From NCBI GenBank assembly GCA_902362975.1, contig CABIYO010000034.1, forward strand, positions 1 through 27,704: a stretch of 27,704 bases of DNA, given 5' to 3'. The DNA comes from Caryophanales bacterium. Lineage in GTDB: Bacteria; Bacillota; Bacilli; Exiguobacteriales; Exiguobacteriaceae. A model generated the notes under the pieces. That model was not told the origin of the DNA. It saw only the letters and a list, made by a program, of their open reading frames with translations, and searched no databases. The position numbers were made by a program, and so were the translations under genes. Shown one piece after another: positions 1 to 9,350 of this stretch. Within the stretch, counting starts at the first letter, position 1, and every line of letters begins with the position of its first letter.

Positions 1-21
1 CATTTCGGACTAAACAGAAAA

Positions 22-104
22 GAAGGGGTCCGGCCACCGAAAATCGGTGACCGGACCCCTCTTTTTATCAAAAATCTTTAAAACCGTCTAGTTATGTCCC
101 AACC
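22..104 (+). repeat. IS-end-like repeat with strong hairpin, left copy
   Basis: This stretch matches the right end of the window (27564-27645) in inverted orientation with a few differences. It carries a 35-nt near-perfect hairpin at 25-59 (arms GGGGTCCGGCCACCGA and TCGGTGACCGGACCCC) followed by CTCTTTTT, then the tail TAGTTATGTCCCAACC. In the right copy the same bases encode the C-terminus of a transposase. Here the matching frame has a stop just before the repeat, so only the end of the element remains. The hairpin plus T-rich tract would also terminate transcription entering from the left, and its complement may do so for the MFS gene. Confidence 0.6.
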
Positions 105-107
105 CCG

Positions 108-1295
108 TCAAGCAGCTTCGTTCAGTTGTTTTTGTTCGTTCCGTCCGTTCATGACGTAATACAAGAAAATGGTAAAGAGAACGACGCCTGAAAGAATCAA
201 ATAAAGGGTCGAGAAGCCCGTCAACGGAATCAACAACCCGATGAAATAGGGGCCGAATCCTAGACCGGCATCAAGTGCGATGAAGAAGGTCGATGTTGCC
301 ATCCCCATTCGGTGGGGTGGAGAGGCCTTGACGGCGATCGCTTGAGTCCCGGATTGGATATTCCCGAAGCCTAATCCGATTAACGCACCGGCAAGTAGAA
401 GCATCCAACCGCTATTCGCCTGGCTGAGCACGAGCAGACCGATCGCGAAAATGGCGATTGCCGGATACATGACGACATTCGCTCCGCGCGCGTCCATCAA
501 CTTTCCTGTGATCGGTCGTGATAATAGGACTGCGACCGAATAGACGAGGAAGAAGATGCTCGCCGCCTCGATCAAGTCGAGTTCACTCGCATAGAAGTTG
601 ATATAGGACAAGACACTCGAGTAGCTTAGTGCGGCCATCCCGATAATCAAGGCGATCGGTAGCGCTTTTGGTTCGACGAACGATTTTAAAGAGAATCCAC
701 GCACGACTTCCGGTGCGTCGACTTCCGGTACATTCACAAAGAACGTACTCGCCAAACTGATGACCCCGATCACAAAACAAAGGCCGAAGATGACGGTGAA
801 GCTCGTGTGTTGGCTGAGGAGTAATCCGACGAAGGGCCCGATGGCTGTCGCCAGAGTAGAACTCATGCTGTAGTAACCGATCCCTTCACCTTTTCGAGTC
901 GCGGGAATGACTTGCGCGACGATAGTTCCAGTTGCCGTACTCGATAATCCCATCCCGAGTCCGTGTATGAACCGTGTCAGCAACAAGAAACCGATACCCC
1001 AATGGACGAAGTACAATAAAATCGTGGCGGTGAAAAAGATGAGCCCGATATAAAGCGTCTTCTTCCGACCGATTGAATCGATCAGTCGACCGATGAACAA
1101 GCGTCCGGTCAGCGTCCCGATGATGAAGATGCCGGTGACGAGTCCTGCTTGGCTCGTGGTCGCCCCGTACGACTCGACGGCATGCACCCCGATAGTGACC
1201 ATCAATAAGAAAAAGATGAGCGTCAAGAAGAAGTTGATGAGCGAGATGATTAAAAAGTCTCTCGTCCAAAGTTTTTGAATAGGTTGTTGCATCAT
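108..1295 (-). CDS. MFS transporter (drug/sugar efflux type)
   Basis: This is a 395-residue integral membrane protein with about twelve hydrophobic segments, the normal size for a major facilitator. Residues near 63-77 contain GRLFIGRLIDSIGRKK, the loop 2-3 signature (GxLxDRxGRK type), with a related GKLMDARG repeat in the second half. The N-terminus and overall pattern resemble the B. subtilis YwoG group of putative multidrug transporters. The substrate cannot be read from the sequence. The ATGATG start has AAGGAGG eight bases upstream. A promoter and a perfect 20-bp palindrome lie upstream, suggesting dedicated control by a dimeric regulator not encoded nearby. It is probably monocistronic, since a catalase terminator precedes it. 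Confidence 0.85.
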   Translation of the reverse strand: MMQQPIQKLWTRDFLIISLINFFLTLIFFLLMVTIGVHAVESYGATTSQAGLVTGIFIIGTLTGRLFIGRLIDSIGRKKTLYIGLIFFTATILLYFVHWGIGFLLLTRFIHGLGMGLSSTATGTIVAQVIPATRKGEGIGYYSMSSTLATAIGPFVGLLLSQHTSFTVIFGLCFVIGVISLASTFFVNVPEVDAPEVVRGFSLKSFVEPKALPIALIIGMAALSYSSVLSYINFYASELDLIEAASIFFLVYSVAVLLSRPITGKLMDARGANVVMYPAIAIFAIGLLVLSQANSGWMLLLAGALIGLGFGNIQSGTQAIAVKASPPHRMGMATSTFFIALDAGLGFGPYFIGLLIPLTGFSTLYLILSGVVLFTIFLYYVMNGRNEQKQLNEAA

Positions 1296-1348
1296 ACGTG
1301 ACGCCTCCTTTTCTTCAAATTCGAATAGTTAATAAACATAACTAAAAA

Positions 1349-1377
1349 AGTATACCAAATCAAATTAGGATTGTCCG
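1349..1377 (-). promoter_or_regulatory. sigmaA-type promoter of the MFS gene
   Basis: On the minus strand the -10 hexamer TATACT (1349-1354) is separated by 17 bases from CGGACA (1372-1377), a fair -35. It lies about 55 bases before the ATG. Confidence 0.5.
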
Positions 1378-1382
1378 AGATG

Positions 1383-1402
1383 ATGCACTGCATGCAGTGC
1401 AT
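1383..1402. promoter_or_regulatory. perfect 20-bp palindrome, likely operator
   Basis: ATGCACTGCATGCAGTGCAT is its own reverse complement. It ends five bases upstream of the -35 of the MFS promoter. The size and position fit a dimeric regulator site, but there is no T-tract and no loop, so it is not a terminator. Confidence 0.5.
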
Positions 1403-1412
1403 GACAGACATG

Positions 1413-1443
1413 AAAAAAACTCGACTCGGGAATCGAGTCGAGT
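1413..1443 (-). terminator. terminator of the catalase gene
   Basis: Ten-bp stem ACTCGACTCG/CGAGTCGAGT (1419-1428 and 1434-1443), five-base loop, then seven T residues when read on the minus strand, starting 13 bases after the catalase stop codon. Confidence 0.85.
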
Positions 1444-1455
1444 CAAGTAACATCG

Positions 1456-3465
1456 TTAGGCACGGTCCCAGAAGCGGGCAGTCGCAATCCCATCGATGAA
1501 CGCATTGAATCCATCGAGGTTATGCTCGTCAAACGTGAAGACACCAGGCTGATCTTGCTTCACGCGACATGTGGCGAGTGCCTCTTTATGGTCTACGTGT
1601 AGGGCGAGCGGCTTATAGTGTTTGTATGTGTTCTCGATAAATTCGAGCACATCATCCTCAATGGTAGTCGCGGCGCTCACTAAGAAGGCGGCATCGAAAA
1701 GACTCGAGTCGACCGTATCGTATGTCTCCTTCACTTTCAGGTCACCAAGCATATACGCCTTCTTACCGACGAGGCTGTAGTTGACGTTGTGATCGGCGAG
1801 CGTCTGCACCCATTGTTTCACCTGGTTCGCATCCACATCACCAGCGAGGAGAAGGGCGACGCTCTTCGTATCGGGCTTTTTGATTGTGTTCGCCATCGAG
1901 AGGGCAGGGGACGTCTTATCGGACTGGACCTCATTGTTCTCTTCTGGCACATGTACTCCTAAGTTGTCGGCGACGACTTCAGCGAGATGACGATCGATGC
2001 GGTTCAATAAATCGACGGCATTCTCTTTCACCATGTCTGACTCACATTTTCCGAGCTCAAAACTGCAGGCATCTTGGATGTGTTGTTTCTCGACATCGGT
2101 CATGCTGTTATAGAAGAGTTTCGCCTGTGAATAGAAATCAAGGAAGCTGTCGCTACGTCCCCGAATTTTATGTCCATCGATCTTCTCTTGATAGTGCTCA
2201 AATCCACCTTGATCGGCTGGCACAGGTTCCGGCTGATTATGGTTGAGCGCATTTTTATGGTAGCTCGTCTGACCTTTGTGGACGGCCATTTGATGCATCC
2301 CGTCCCGCTGGTTGTTGTGGAAGGGACAGACGGGCTTGTTGATTGGGATCTGGTGGAAGTTTGGTCCACCGAGACGTGACAGCTGCGTGTCCGTATACGA
2401 GAACAGACGACCTTGTAAGAGCGGATCGTTCGAGAAGTCGATTCCTGGGACGAGATGACCCGGGTGGAAGGCGACTTGTTCGGTTTCCGCGAAGAAGTTG
2501 TCGACGTTCCGATTAAGTGTCATCTTTCCGACGAGTTTCACTGGAATCTCTTCTTCCGGCCACAGTTTGGTCGGGTCTAAGATGTCGAAGTCATAGTTGA
2601 ACTCGTCTTCTTCCGGGATCAGTTGCAGGCCGAGCTCCCATTCAGGATAGTCGCCTTTATTGATTGCTTCATAGAGATCGACACGGTGGAAGTCAGCGTT
2701 TTTCCCGACTGCTTTTTGGGCTTCGTCCCATACTTGTGAATGAACCCCGAGCTTTGGTTTCCAATGGAATTTGACGAAATGGGCTTTTCCTTCCGCATTT
2801 ACGAGACGGAACGTATGCACCCCGAACCCTTCCATCATGCGTAGACTACGCGGAATCCCCCGGTCACTCATCGCCCACATGATCATGTGAGCCGTTTCAT
2901 GGTTTTGTCCGACGAAATCCCAGAACGTATCGTGCGCGCTTCCCCCTTGCGGCACTTCTGTATGGGGTTCAGGCTTCACGGCATGAACGAGGTCCGGGAA
3001 CTTGATGGCATCTTGGATAAAGAAGACCGGAATGTTGTTTCCGACTAAATCATAGTTCCCTTCGTCTGTATAAAACTTCGTCGCAAAACCACGGACGTCA
3101 CGTACCGTATCCGCGGACCCGCGTGAGCCTTGGACGGTCGAGAAACGGACGAATACGGGTGTCGTCTTCGAAGGGTCATTCAAGAAATCCGCTTTTGTGA
3201 ACTCGGCGAGCGGTTCATACACCTGGAACTCCCCGTGAGCCCCGACGCCGCGCGCGTGGACGATTCGTTCCGGAATACGTTCATGGTCGAAGTGGGTCAT
3301 CTTTTCGCGAAAATGAAAATCCTCGATCAATGTCGGACCACGACGTCCTGCTTTCAGCGAGAATTCGTCTTCCGCCATCTTCAAACCTTGGTTTGTCGTC
3401 AAGCCAGCTTGTTGTTCGTTATCAATCGTATGTTGTTTTAACTGCTCTTCTTTTTTGTTCCCCAT
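1456..3465 (-). CDS. katE: large-subunit (clade 2, HPII-like) haem catalase
   Basis: This 669-residue catalase degrades hydrogen peroxide. The core holds the catalytic His in IVHARG (about residue 70), the distal Asn in [13 protein letters not shown] (about 143) and the proximal haem tyrosine in RLFSYTDTQ. The extra C-terminal ~150 residues (about 520-669), beginning after an acidic linker, match the flavodoxin/DJ-1-like domain found only in large-subunit clade 2 catalases such as E. coli KatE. The reading frame is open 40 codons further upstream, but ATG at 3465 has AAGGGAGG seven bases before it and the added residues do not look like catalase. It has its own terminator. Exact regulation is not visible: I find no convincing PerR box. 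The symbol is by family only; katX would be an alternative name. Confidence 0.93.
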   Translation of the reverse strand: MGNKKEEQLKQHTIDNEQQAGLTTNQGLKMAEDEFSLKAGRRGPTLIEDFHFREKMTHFDHERIPERIVHARGVGAHGEFQVYEPLAEFTKADFLNDPSKTTPVFVRFSTVQGSRGSADTVRDVRGFATKFYTDEGNYDLVGNNIPVFFIQDAIKFPDLVHAVKPEPHTEVPQGGSAHDTFWDFVGQNHETAHMIMWAMSDRGIPRSLRMMEGFGVHTFRLVNAEGKAHFVKFHWKPKLGVHSQVWDEAQKAVGKNADFHRVDLYEAINKGDYPEWELGLQLIPEEDEFNYDFDILDPTKLWPEEEIPVKLVGKMTLNRNVDNFFAETEQVAFHPGHLVPGIDFSNDPLLQGRLFSYTDTQLSRLGGPNFHQIPINKPVCPFHNNQRDGMHQMAVHKGQTSYHKNALNHNQPEPVPADQGGFEHYQEKIDGHKIRGRSDSFLDFYSQAKLFYNSMTDVEKQHIQDACSFELGKCESDMVKENAVDLLNRIDRHLAEVVADNLGVHVPEENNEVQSDKTSPALSMANTIKKPDTKSVALLLAGDVDANQVKQWVQTLADHNVNYSLVGKKAYMLGDLKVKETYDTVDSSLFDAAFLVSAATTIEDDVLEFIENTYKHYKPLALHVDHKEALATCRVKQDQPGVFTFDEHNLDGFNAFIDGIATARFWDRA

Positions 3466-3546
3466 GTGATTGCCTCCCTTAAGTATGACTGACCGTCGTA
3501 AGTCATCTTTTGACCTACTGTATCGGTGTTCCCTAACGCCAATAAA

Positions 3547-3578
3547 AAAATCCCTCTTTTTCAAAAAAAGAGAGATTT
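3547..3578 (-). terminator. terminator after the anchored hypothetical gene
   Basis: On the minus strand AAATCTCTCTTTTTT pairs with GAAAAAGAGGGATTT and is followed by a T run. It starts about 11 bases after the stop of the gene ending at 3590, separating it from the catalase. Confidence 0.7.
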
Positions 3579-3589
3579 CACACAAACAT

Positions 3590-4243
3590 TTATAATGCGG
3601 CCCATATATGCTGTTTCAATACGATTTGTTGTACCACTTTAAGGTCGAGTTCGTATTTTGTGGCAATGATGCGTGTCACTTTCGCTTTCGCATCGGGGTC
3701 ATCAGGATTCTGCTTCGTATATTGATCTTGCCATGACCTCCAAATTTGAATCTCTAGATCGGTCAATTGGGTCGTCCATTCTTTTTCTCGAAGTTGCCAA
3801 CCGAACATCATCTCGTCTGTTTGACCGGGTTCCACCCAGTCTGCGAGTCCATAGTCGCCTTCCGGAGCGAATACGGCTTCACCGAGTGGCGGTTCCGTCC
3901 CGATATAGGCAGCATCATCATAAAATCGTAACAAGGCGGCCTGGAATTGATCTGACTGTTTTACGTCATCGATGACGTCATGGCTGACAGATTGAAGCTC
4001 ATCCGCACTCGGTTTCCCATGCACGACGATATCATATTCATATCGAATGACATCATCTTGTTCGATTGGTGTACGTTCTTCAATCGTATATATTTCCTCA
4101 GAAATGGAGGCTTGTTCAAACTTCAACTGCGTCGTAGGGACGGATTCTCGGGACCAAAACCAGATGGCGCAGCCGAGAGGGACGAGGAATACGGAAAGAC
4201 GACGTAGTCGGTACACCCTGTTTGATTTTCTTTTTTTCTTCAA
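3590..4243 (-). CDS. hypothetical membrane-anchored protein
   Basis: I do not recognise this 217-residue protein. It begins with a very basic stretch (MKKKRKSNRVYRLRR), then one hydrophobic segment (about 17-30, LSVFLVPLGCAIWFW), then a soluble acidic region, so it is probably anchored with the bulk outside the cell. The Cys at about 25 (LGCA) could make it a lipoprotein, but the surrounding residues are a poor lipobox. Several Trp residues and a helical C-terminus (about 165-217) are visible. The start is TTG with GGAG about ten bases upstream. It lies 48 bases after the FAD oxidoreductase gene, possibly in the same transcript, since the hairpin between them lacks a good T run. Confidence 0.65.
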   Translation of the reverse strand: MKKKRKSNRVYRLRRLSVFLVPLGCAIWFWSRESVPTTQLKFEQASISEEIYTIEERTPIEQDDVIRYEYDIVVHGKPSADELQSVSHDVIDDVKQSDQFQAALLRFYDDAAYIGTEPPLGEAVFAPEGDYGLADWVEPGQTDEMMFGWQLREKEWTTQLTDLEIQIWRSWQDQYTKQNPDDPDAKAKVTRIIATKYELDLKVVQQIVLKQHIWAAL

Positions 4244-4266
4244 TCCAAAAACACTCCTTCAATGAT

Positions 4267-4295
4267 GTAACAATCCCCAAAATGTCGGGGATTAC
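4267..4295 (-). terminator. hairpin overlapping the oxidoreductase stop codon
   Basis: GTAATCCCC pairs with GGGGATTGTTAC on the minus strand, overlapping the TAA at 4292-4294. There is no T run, so it may be an attenuator or mRNA 3'-end stabiliser more than a strong terminator. Confidence 0.4.
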
Positions 4296-5494
4296 GTTCG
4301 ATCTAAACGAACGAGGTCCGCATCGGGATGCGACTGACCACGAACGAGAGCACTCAAAATACGAGAGCCAAGCATGCTATACACGGTCCCATTTCCCCCA
4401 TATCCGAGCAAGTAAAACAAGTTCGGTCGATTCGGGTGCTCCCCGATGAACGGGAGTTGGTCCACCGACTCTCCGAACAAGGCGACCCAAGCATAATCGA
4501 CTTCTAGGTCATACATCGGGAAGAGCTCGGCGATTTTTTCTTTCACTCGTTCCGCCCGGTCGTTCATGAGTGCCTCGTCGTGCGGCGTCTCTGCCTTGTC
4601 TTCGTCAAGTCCACCCGCGATAATCCGCCCATCTGGAGTCGTGCGTAGATAGAGATATGGTCGTTTCGTCTCCCAAATGAGCGCGCGTCCTTCCCATTCG
4701 CTGAATTCGGCGATTGGATTCGTCGCGATGGCGTATGACCGATTCAAATCGATCCGATGGGAGTCGAGTAGGGGAGCTGGCCCATAACCTGTCGCAAAGA
4801 TGACTTTATTCGCTTTAAATGTCCCGTTTGAGGTGAACACGATCCATCCATCACCATCAGACACGACCTCATCCACCGACGTCTCTTCAAAAATCGGGAC
4901 GTGTTGTTTCGATAAATGCCGGATGATTTGACGACTGAGCGTGAGCGGATTGACCTCGGCATCGCCTTTTGTGATGAGGGCCGCCGGTTTTTCGAATGGG
5001 AAGCGTTCACGTAGTGCCTCACGATCCAACCACTCCACGTCAAAACCGTGTTTGGATAGCATCTCATACTCACGTTTCAATTTGGCAACATCAGCCTCTT
5101 CGCTCGCAAAACAAAGACTGTCCCGTCGAATATATATATCGGAAGCATCGACATCTTTCGCCACCTGGTCGAGCGATTCGACCGCTTCGAGACATAATTG
5201 ATAAAAGCGTACGGCTGCCGCTTCTCCAATTTTTTCTGCCAGTTCGTGTAACATGATGTCATTTGAATATTGAATTAAACCGGTATTTGCTGATGTGCTT
5301 CCGGTACCGACTTTTCGCCCATCGAGCACCGCAAAATCGACGCCATCTTGTTGTAACGTATAGGCCGTTAACGTTCCAGACATACCGGCTCCGATGACGA
5401 GTACGTCGTAATGTTCTTTTTTGTCAGGTTTCTCTAACACGACGTCCTCTGATTCGGTCGTTGGCCAATATAAATCTCCGTTATACAATTCCAT
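4292..5494 (-). CDS. FAD-dependent oxidoreductase, DadA/glycine-oxidase type
   Basis: This is a 400-residue flavoprotein. Residues 30-40 (DVLVIGAGMSG) form the Rossmann FAD-binding motif, followed by the family pattern GTGSTSANTGLIQYSND. The C-terminal region LPFIGEHP...LLGYGGNGT is the second FAD-contact motif of the D-amino-acid oxidase/dehydrogenase (DAO) superfamily. It should oxidise an amine or amino acid in the cytoplasm; the substrate is unknown. An ATG nine bases earlier (5501-5503) sits directly against GGAGG and cannot be used with it, whereas the ATG at 5494 is nine bases from GGAGG. It might share a transcript with the anchored hypothetical gene downstream. No partner enzyme is adjacent to define a pathway. 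Confidence 0.85.
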   Translation of the reverse strand: MELYNGDLYWPTTESEDVVLEKPDKKEHYDVLVIGAGMSGTLTAYTLQQDGVDFAVLDGRKVGTGSTSANTGLIQYSNDIMLHELAEKIGEAAAVRFYQLCLEAVESLDQVAKDVDASDIYIRRDSLCFASEEADVAKLKREYEMLSKHGFDVEWLDREALRERFPFEKPAALITKGDAEVNPLTLSRQIIRHLSKQHVPIFEETSVDEVVSDGDGWIVFTSNGTFKANKVIFATGYGPAPLLDSHRIDLNRSYAIATNPIAEFSEWEGRALIWETKRPYLYLRTTPDGRIIAGGLDEDKAETPHDEALMNDRAERVKEKIAELFPMYDLEVDYAWVALFGESVDQLPFIGEHPNRPNLFYLLGYGGNGTVYSMLGSRILSALVRGQSHPDADLVRLDRT

Positions 5495-5558
5495 CGGTCT
5501 CATCCTCCATGATATTCAGTATCTTCCTCTTTATCCCCGCTTCAAGAGAGGTGAAACC

Positions 5559-5585
5559 AAAAAACCGCAGACGATGTGTCTGCGG
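5559..5585 (-). terminator. terminator of the nuclease gene
   Basis: Eight-bp stem CCGCAGAC/GTCTGCGG (5565-5572 and 5578-5585) with a five-base loop and six T residues on the minus strand, beginning ten bases after the nuclease stop codon. Confidence 0.85.
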
Positions 5586-5594
5586 CTCGACATG

Positions 5595-8500
5595 TTATTT
5601 CTTGATGATGATTGATGAAGGAGAAGCACCTTTCGCATATGTGATGCGCTGGACGTTTTTTGCCCCGCGAATCTCGGCTAGATTCTTCCCGTCAACAATC
5701 ACTTCTTTCACCGTCGCGCCTTTGAAGTCGATGATGGAACCGGCTTCTTTCGGCTTCACTTGAACGACGACATTTTTCAATGGGTCTCCTGTCAATTCCG
5801 TGTATACGCCACGAACGAAGATGCCGTTTTTGAAATTCGTTCCTTTTCCGATTGTCACGCCGATGTAATCCTCTTGAAGGACGAGGCGAGCAGCTTTATG
5901 GTTTTCTACAGTATAACGCGTCAATTCCACTTCTGGTTCCGGTGTGAAGTCGATCTGCGCAAGGACTGGATCGTGGTCACTCGCACGGCCTGACATCTCG
6001 GTGAAGTCCGAGTTGACGTGAATCATGTCAATCTTCGTAGAAGCGGCCAAGCGGTTCGAGACGAGGATGTGATCGAGTACTTGTGAGTTCCCTTGATACA
6101 CATACGAGTAACGGTCGACAGCCGGGACTTTTTCGACCATGTTCGTCATCAAGTCGCCTTTGAAGATTTGGAGCGCATCCGAGAATTCGAAATCGTTGAA
6201 GTCCCCGAGTGCGACGACGTTCGCTTCTGGATTCTTCGTCTTCACGTCCGCCACGAAGTTGTGGACGACTTGTGCGATTTTCTTACGTTGCACTTCACTT
6301 CCGAGTACGACCGGTTGTTGTGACCCGAAGAAGCCAGTGTCGCCACCTTTTGAGTTCCAATGGTTCGCGATCACGATGACGTTCTCGCCTTGGAAGTCGA
6401 ATTGAGCAGCCAATGGTTTACGTGAACGATCGAACGCTTCGTTCGTCGGATCGATACGTCCCGGATTGTGCGTCAATTTCCCGTCAGCATATCCGACGGC
6501 CGTCGTCGCGTCACCGGCAGGCATTCCCTCCGTCAATGACACGCGCTCAGGATCGTACAAGAAGCCGACACGGATGTTGGCATCTGGGGCGCCTCCGTCT
6601 TGGTTGTTCTCTGGGTCGATGTTGACGTATTTATACGTCTTCCCACCGACAGCGACAATGTTATCGATTAAGCGCTGATAGCTCTGGTCAGCGGCAGAAC
6701 CTGCCCCTTTATCCTGTCCATCGTTGTCTTGTACTTCCGTCACACCGATGATGTCAGGGCTGTTCAATTCGTTGACGAACGCTTTCGCCAGTTTGAGTGC
6801 CTTTTCATCTGATGTTTCTTTGATGTTGTTCGAGAAGTTCTCTAAGTTATACGATGCAATCGTTAATTGATCTTCTTCTGCCTCGATGAATGTCTTCTCA
6901 CGCTGCGCATCTCCTTTGACGAAGGCAGCTTTCATGTCTTCAAGTGAGGCTTGAATCTTATAGTTACCGAATGAATAGCCGACGACACCGACAATTGGTC
7001 CGTTGAAGCGGTCGCCCGTCGCGACATCGAAGTCACGCGCTTCCGCGTTCGGCTCGAGACGGAACTGAATGCGTTCTGGGTTCGCGTCGTTCTTTTTCAA
7101 TAAGACGCCGCCATTGTATGTCTCTGTTGGCGTATCTTCGAGAACTGTGACCAAGTCACCGTATTCTTGTGGTCCGACCGATTTCAAGTTGTTCGTTTGA
7201 ACGCGCATTCCTTCAAGGCTCTCCCAGAAGTCGATGGCATCCTTCTCCGGATTGAAGACGGCGAGGTTGTCGCTGTCGATAAACTCGGTCGGGAGGTTTG
7301 AGGCATCGATTGTGATTGGAGTCGGAAGGGTGACACCACTTGCGACGACTTCGACTTGTCCATTACGCGTATCGATTTGTGTCATCTTCATATCTGTCTG
7401 TTGACGGTCGCTGTATCCTTCAATCGCATACTCGCTCACTTTTCCGTTCACTTTGACGAGGTCCCCGACTTGAATGCCAGCGATTGAACGCCCACCGTAA
7501 AGGACAATTCCTTCAGATGTCCGTGCATCGTCATCGGCTTCGGCGTCAGGAGTCTGAATGAAGTAATACGTCGTCCCGCTCGAGATGAACATAGACGTGA
7601 CGATTCCTTCGACCCCTTCAACCGTCTGTCCGTCCATCGGAGTTGTATGGTTCGCACCTTGGATGTCGTGAATGCGAATCTTGTCTGTGATCTTGTAAGA
7701 GAATGTTGAGACGGCGCTGAACGAGTCTCCCGTTTTTACGACCGTTTTCAATGTCGTTGAGTTTTCAATGCGGATTGGGTTTTCGTAACGAAGTCCATTC
7801 TCTTTTGGATCAGAGCCGTCGAGTGTATAGAAAATCTCAGCGTCTGCTGTCGTTGTTGAGAGCGTCACGTCTTGTGGTCCAACGAATGTACCGGCACCTG
7901 GTTTCGCGACAGCCGGACGAAGAACGGACGTATCGATAACCGTGTCCGACGGGTCACGAGGGATGATTTGGTACGTATCGTCAAACTGTTGAACGATTCC
8001 TGTGATCGATGAATAGTTCACACCCGTCTGTAAATCGAGGATGCCCCGTTCGTCACGAACGACGAACTCCTTCGTTCCGTCCGTTGCCGTCAAGTTCTGA
8101 CCGCTACCTGTGAGTGTGACATTTTTGATGGTAACGAGTTCGGATTCGACGTCCTCATTGATTTGTGCCCCTGTCAATACTTGAGCATTCGGAAGTGTTG
8201 CTGCTTGTTTTGAAACAACGACAGCGCTGTTCAATTGAAGAAGCTCACGGTACGAACCGACGACGCCTGTGACAACGATCTCATCTCCGACGTTGACGGC
8301 AAGAGACGTCGGACGGATAGACAGACCACCTGTCGCGTCTTGGATGGAGATGGTGTTCGCTAATTTAGCCGTGACGACTCCTTTTACAGTGACCGTCTCA
8401 TTTTCTGCCTTTGTCCGTGCGTCAGCAATGGAAATCGGTGTGATCGGTGCAGGAGGTTCTGTTGTATCGCCATCTCCGTATTCAACGCCTTGGAACGTAT

Positions 8501-9101
8501 GTAACCCGAGATTGTCGAACGTGTCTTGTGGTGTCGATGTCCATTCGATAGCCGGGTCGAAGGCATCACTGCCATCACTGTCTCCCTTTGTGACCGTGTC
8601 TTTACGAATGAGCGATTGGTCAGCAGTCGCAACGGTCGTTCCCCATTTTGTTCCTGGGTCGAAGCCGAGTTGACCGAAGACATCAAGAGCCGTGTCCCCC
8701 TTTTTCAAGACGATCGTGTCATCCCCGTTGAAGTTCGTCACGGCGCTCGTCGTATCCGATTTCGCTTTCAATGCGTCCGACGCACTGCCATTGACAATGA
8801 CATATGTAGCCCCTGGTGCGAGAGTGCCCGTCAAATTTAATGTGTTGCCGGCCGTCGTACCTCCGTTTGAATACAGTTCAATTTTGTAAGCGGAAAGGTC
8901 GATTGTCGCGTTCGTTCCATTGAACAACTCGATGGCTTTGTTGTTGCTCGATCCTTCTACGTACTCGGAAATGAAGAGGTCTGATGCGTTCAACGTCTCG
9001 GCGTGTACGTTTGCCGCGAGCGGCGTCATACTGCTGACGATGAGCCCTGCTGATAAGGCGAGGCCAGTGACTGCCTTAATTGATTGTGTTGGTTTCCCCA
9101 T
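5595..9101 (-). CDS. secreted YhcR/ExeM-like multidomain endonuclease
   Basis: A 1168-residue exported nuclease. Residues 1-34 are a signal peptide ending VHA before ET. Then come a lamin-tail domain (about 38-203), an OB-like region (about 222-300), a further bridging region to about 390, a chitobiase C-terminal-like Ig fold (about 400-470), another OB-like region (about 475-600) and an endonuclease/exonuclease/phosphatase domain (about 744-1053). The last shows N752 (YNLENF), E789 (TEV), N913/H914 (ANHW), D967/N969 (GDFND), and D1042/H1043 (SDHDP), the full catalytic set. Residues 1060-1168 form a beta-rich tail that I do not recognise. B. subtilis YhcR is of similar length but is sortase-anchored; here there is no LPxTG or hydrophobic tail. 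The likely role is degrading extracellular DNA/RNA for phosphate, carbon or biofilm turnover. The start has GGGAG eight bases upstream. Confidence 0.88.
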   Translation of the reverse strand: MGKPTQSIKAVTGLALSAGLIVSSMTPLAANVHAETLNASDLFISEYVEGSSNNKAIELFNGTNATIDLSAYKIELYSNGGTTAGNTLNLTGTLAPGATYVIVNGSASDALKAKSDTTSAVTNFNGDDTIVLKKGDTALDVFGQLGFDPGTKWGTTVATADQSLIRKDTVTKGDSDGSDAFDPAIEWTSTPQDTFDNLGLHTFQGVEYGDGDTTEPPAPITPISIADARTKAENETVTVKGVVTAKLANTISIQDATGGLSIRPTSLAVNVGDEIVVTGVVGSYRELLQLNSAVVVSKQAATLPNAQVLTGAQINEDVESELVTIKNVTLTGSGQNLTATDGTKEFVVRDERGILDLQTGVNYSSITGIVQQFDDTYQIIPRDPSDTVIDTSVLRPAVAKPGAGTFVGPQDVTLSTTTADAEIFYTLDGSDPKENGLRYENPIRIENSTTLKTVVKTGDSFSAVSTFSYKITDKIRIHDIQGANHTTPMDGQTVEGVEGIVTSMFISSGTTYYFIQTPDAEADDDARTSEGIVLYGGRSIAGIQVGDLVKVNGKVSEYAIEGYSDRQQTDMKMTQIDTRNGQVEVVASGVTLPTPITIDASNLPTEFIDSDNLAVFNPEKDAIDFWESLEGMRVQTNNLKSVGPQEYGDLVTVLEDTPTETYNGGVLLKKNDANPERIQFRLEPNAEARDFDVATGDRFNGPIVGVVGYSFGNYKIQASLEDMKAAFVKGDAQREKTFIEAEEDQLTIASYNLENFSNNIKETSDEKALKLAKAFVNELNSPDIIGVTEVQDNDGQDKGAGSAADQSYQRLIDNIVAVGGKTYKYVNIDPENNQDGGAPDANIRVGFLYDPERVSLTEGMPAGDATTAVGYADGKLTHNPGRIDPTNEAFDRSRKPLAAQFDFQGENVIVIANHWNSKGGDTGFFGSQQPVVLGSEVQRKKIAQVVHNFVADVKTKNPEANVVALGDFNDFEFSDALQIFKGDLMTNMVEKVPAVDRYSYVYQGNSQVLDHILVSNRLAASTKIDMIHVNSDFTEMSGRASDHDPVLAQIDFTPEPEVELTRYTVENHKAARLVLQEDYIGVTIGKGTNFKNGIFVRGVYTELTGDPLKNVVVQVKPKEAGSIIDFKGATVKEVIVDGKNLAEIRGAKNVQRITYAKGASPSSIIIKK

Positions 9102-9200
9102 GTGTAAGTCTCCCTTAGATGTAATGGTTTAATCCGATTTCCCCAACTCGTGTCGTTATAAATAAGTGAATTTATATCCTCCCTTTTCAAAAAAACGACA

Positions 9201-9214
9201 TGATAGCGCTTACA
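9201..9214. promoter_or_regulatory. CRE-like CcpA site upstream of the nuclease
   Basis: TGATAGCGCTTACA matches the Bacillus consensus TGWAANCGNTNWCA at all defined positions but one. It lies about 100 bp before the nuclease start, which would fit catabolite control of a scavenging enzyme. Confidence 0.5.
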
Positions 9215-9350
9215 TTACTTTTCTTGGACGAATCTCTTGAAAAATTATTCGTGTATTGTCAAAAATGGCACGTTCATTTCCCAAGTTTTTTACTACGTGT
9301 TAAACATAACCAAGCAGGCGTCAGAACTCAATCCACTAAATACGAAGTTA

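Noticed and set aside
583..1269. Long minus-strand frames inside the MFS gene
   Set aside because: They are shifted frames of the transporter, rich in Arg/His/Cys, without ribosome binding sites.
1884..2379. Plus- and minus-strand open frames inside the catalase gene
   Set aside because: They lie in a well-conserved coding region and encode low-complexity Arg/Ser-rich peptides with no family resemblance.
3466..3546. A PerR or sigmaB site upstream of the catalase
   Set aside because: No sequence near TTATAATNATTATAA and no GTTT-N14-GGGTAT pair of useful quality was found.
8269..8889. Overlapping open frames of 65-134 residues in the nuclease gene
   Set aside because: These are shadow frames of the signal peptide and lamin-tail region; the real frame has a signal peptide and known domains.
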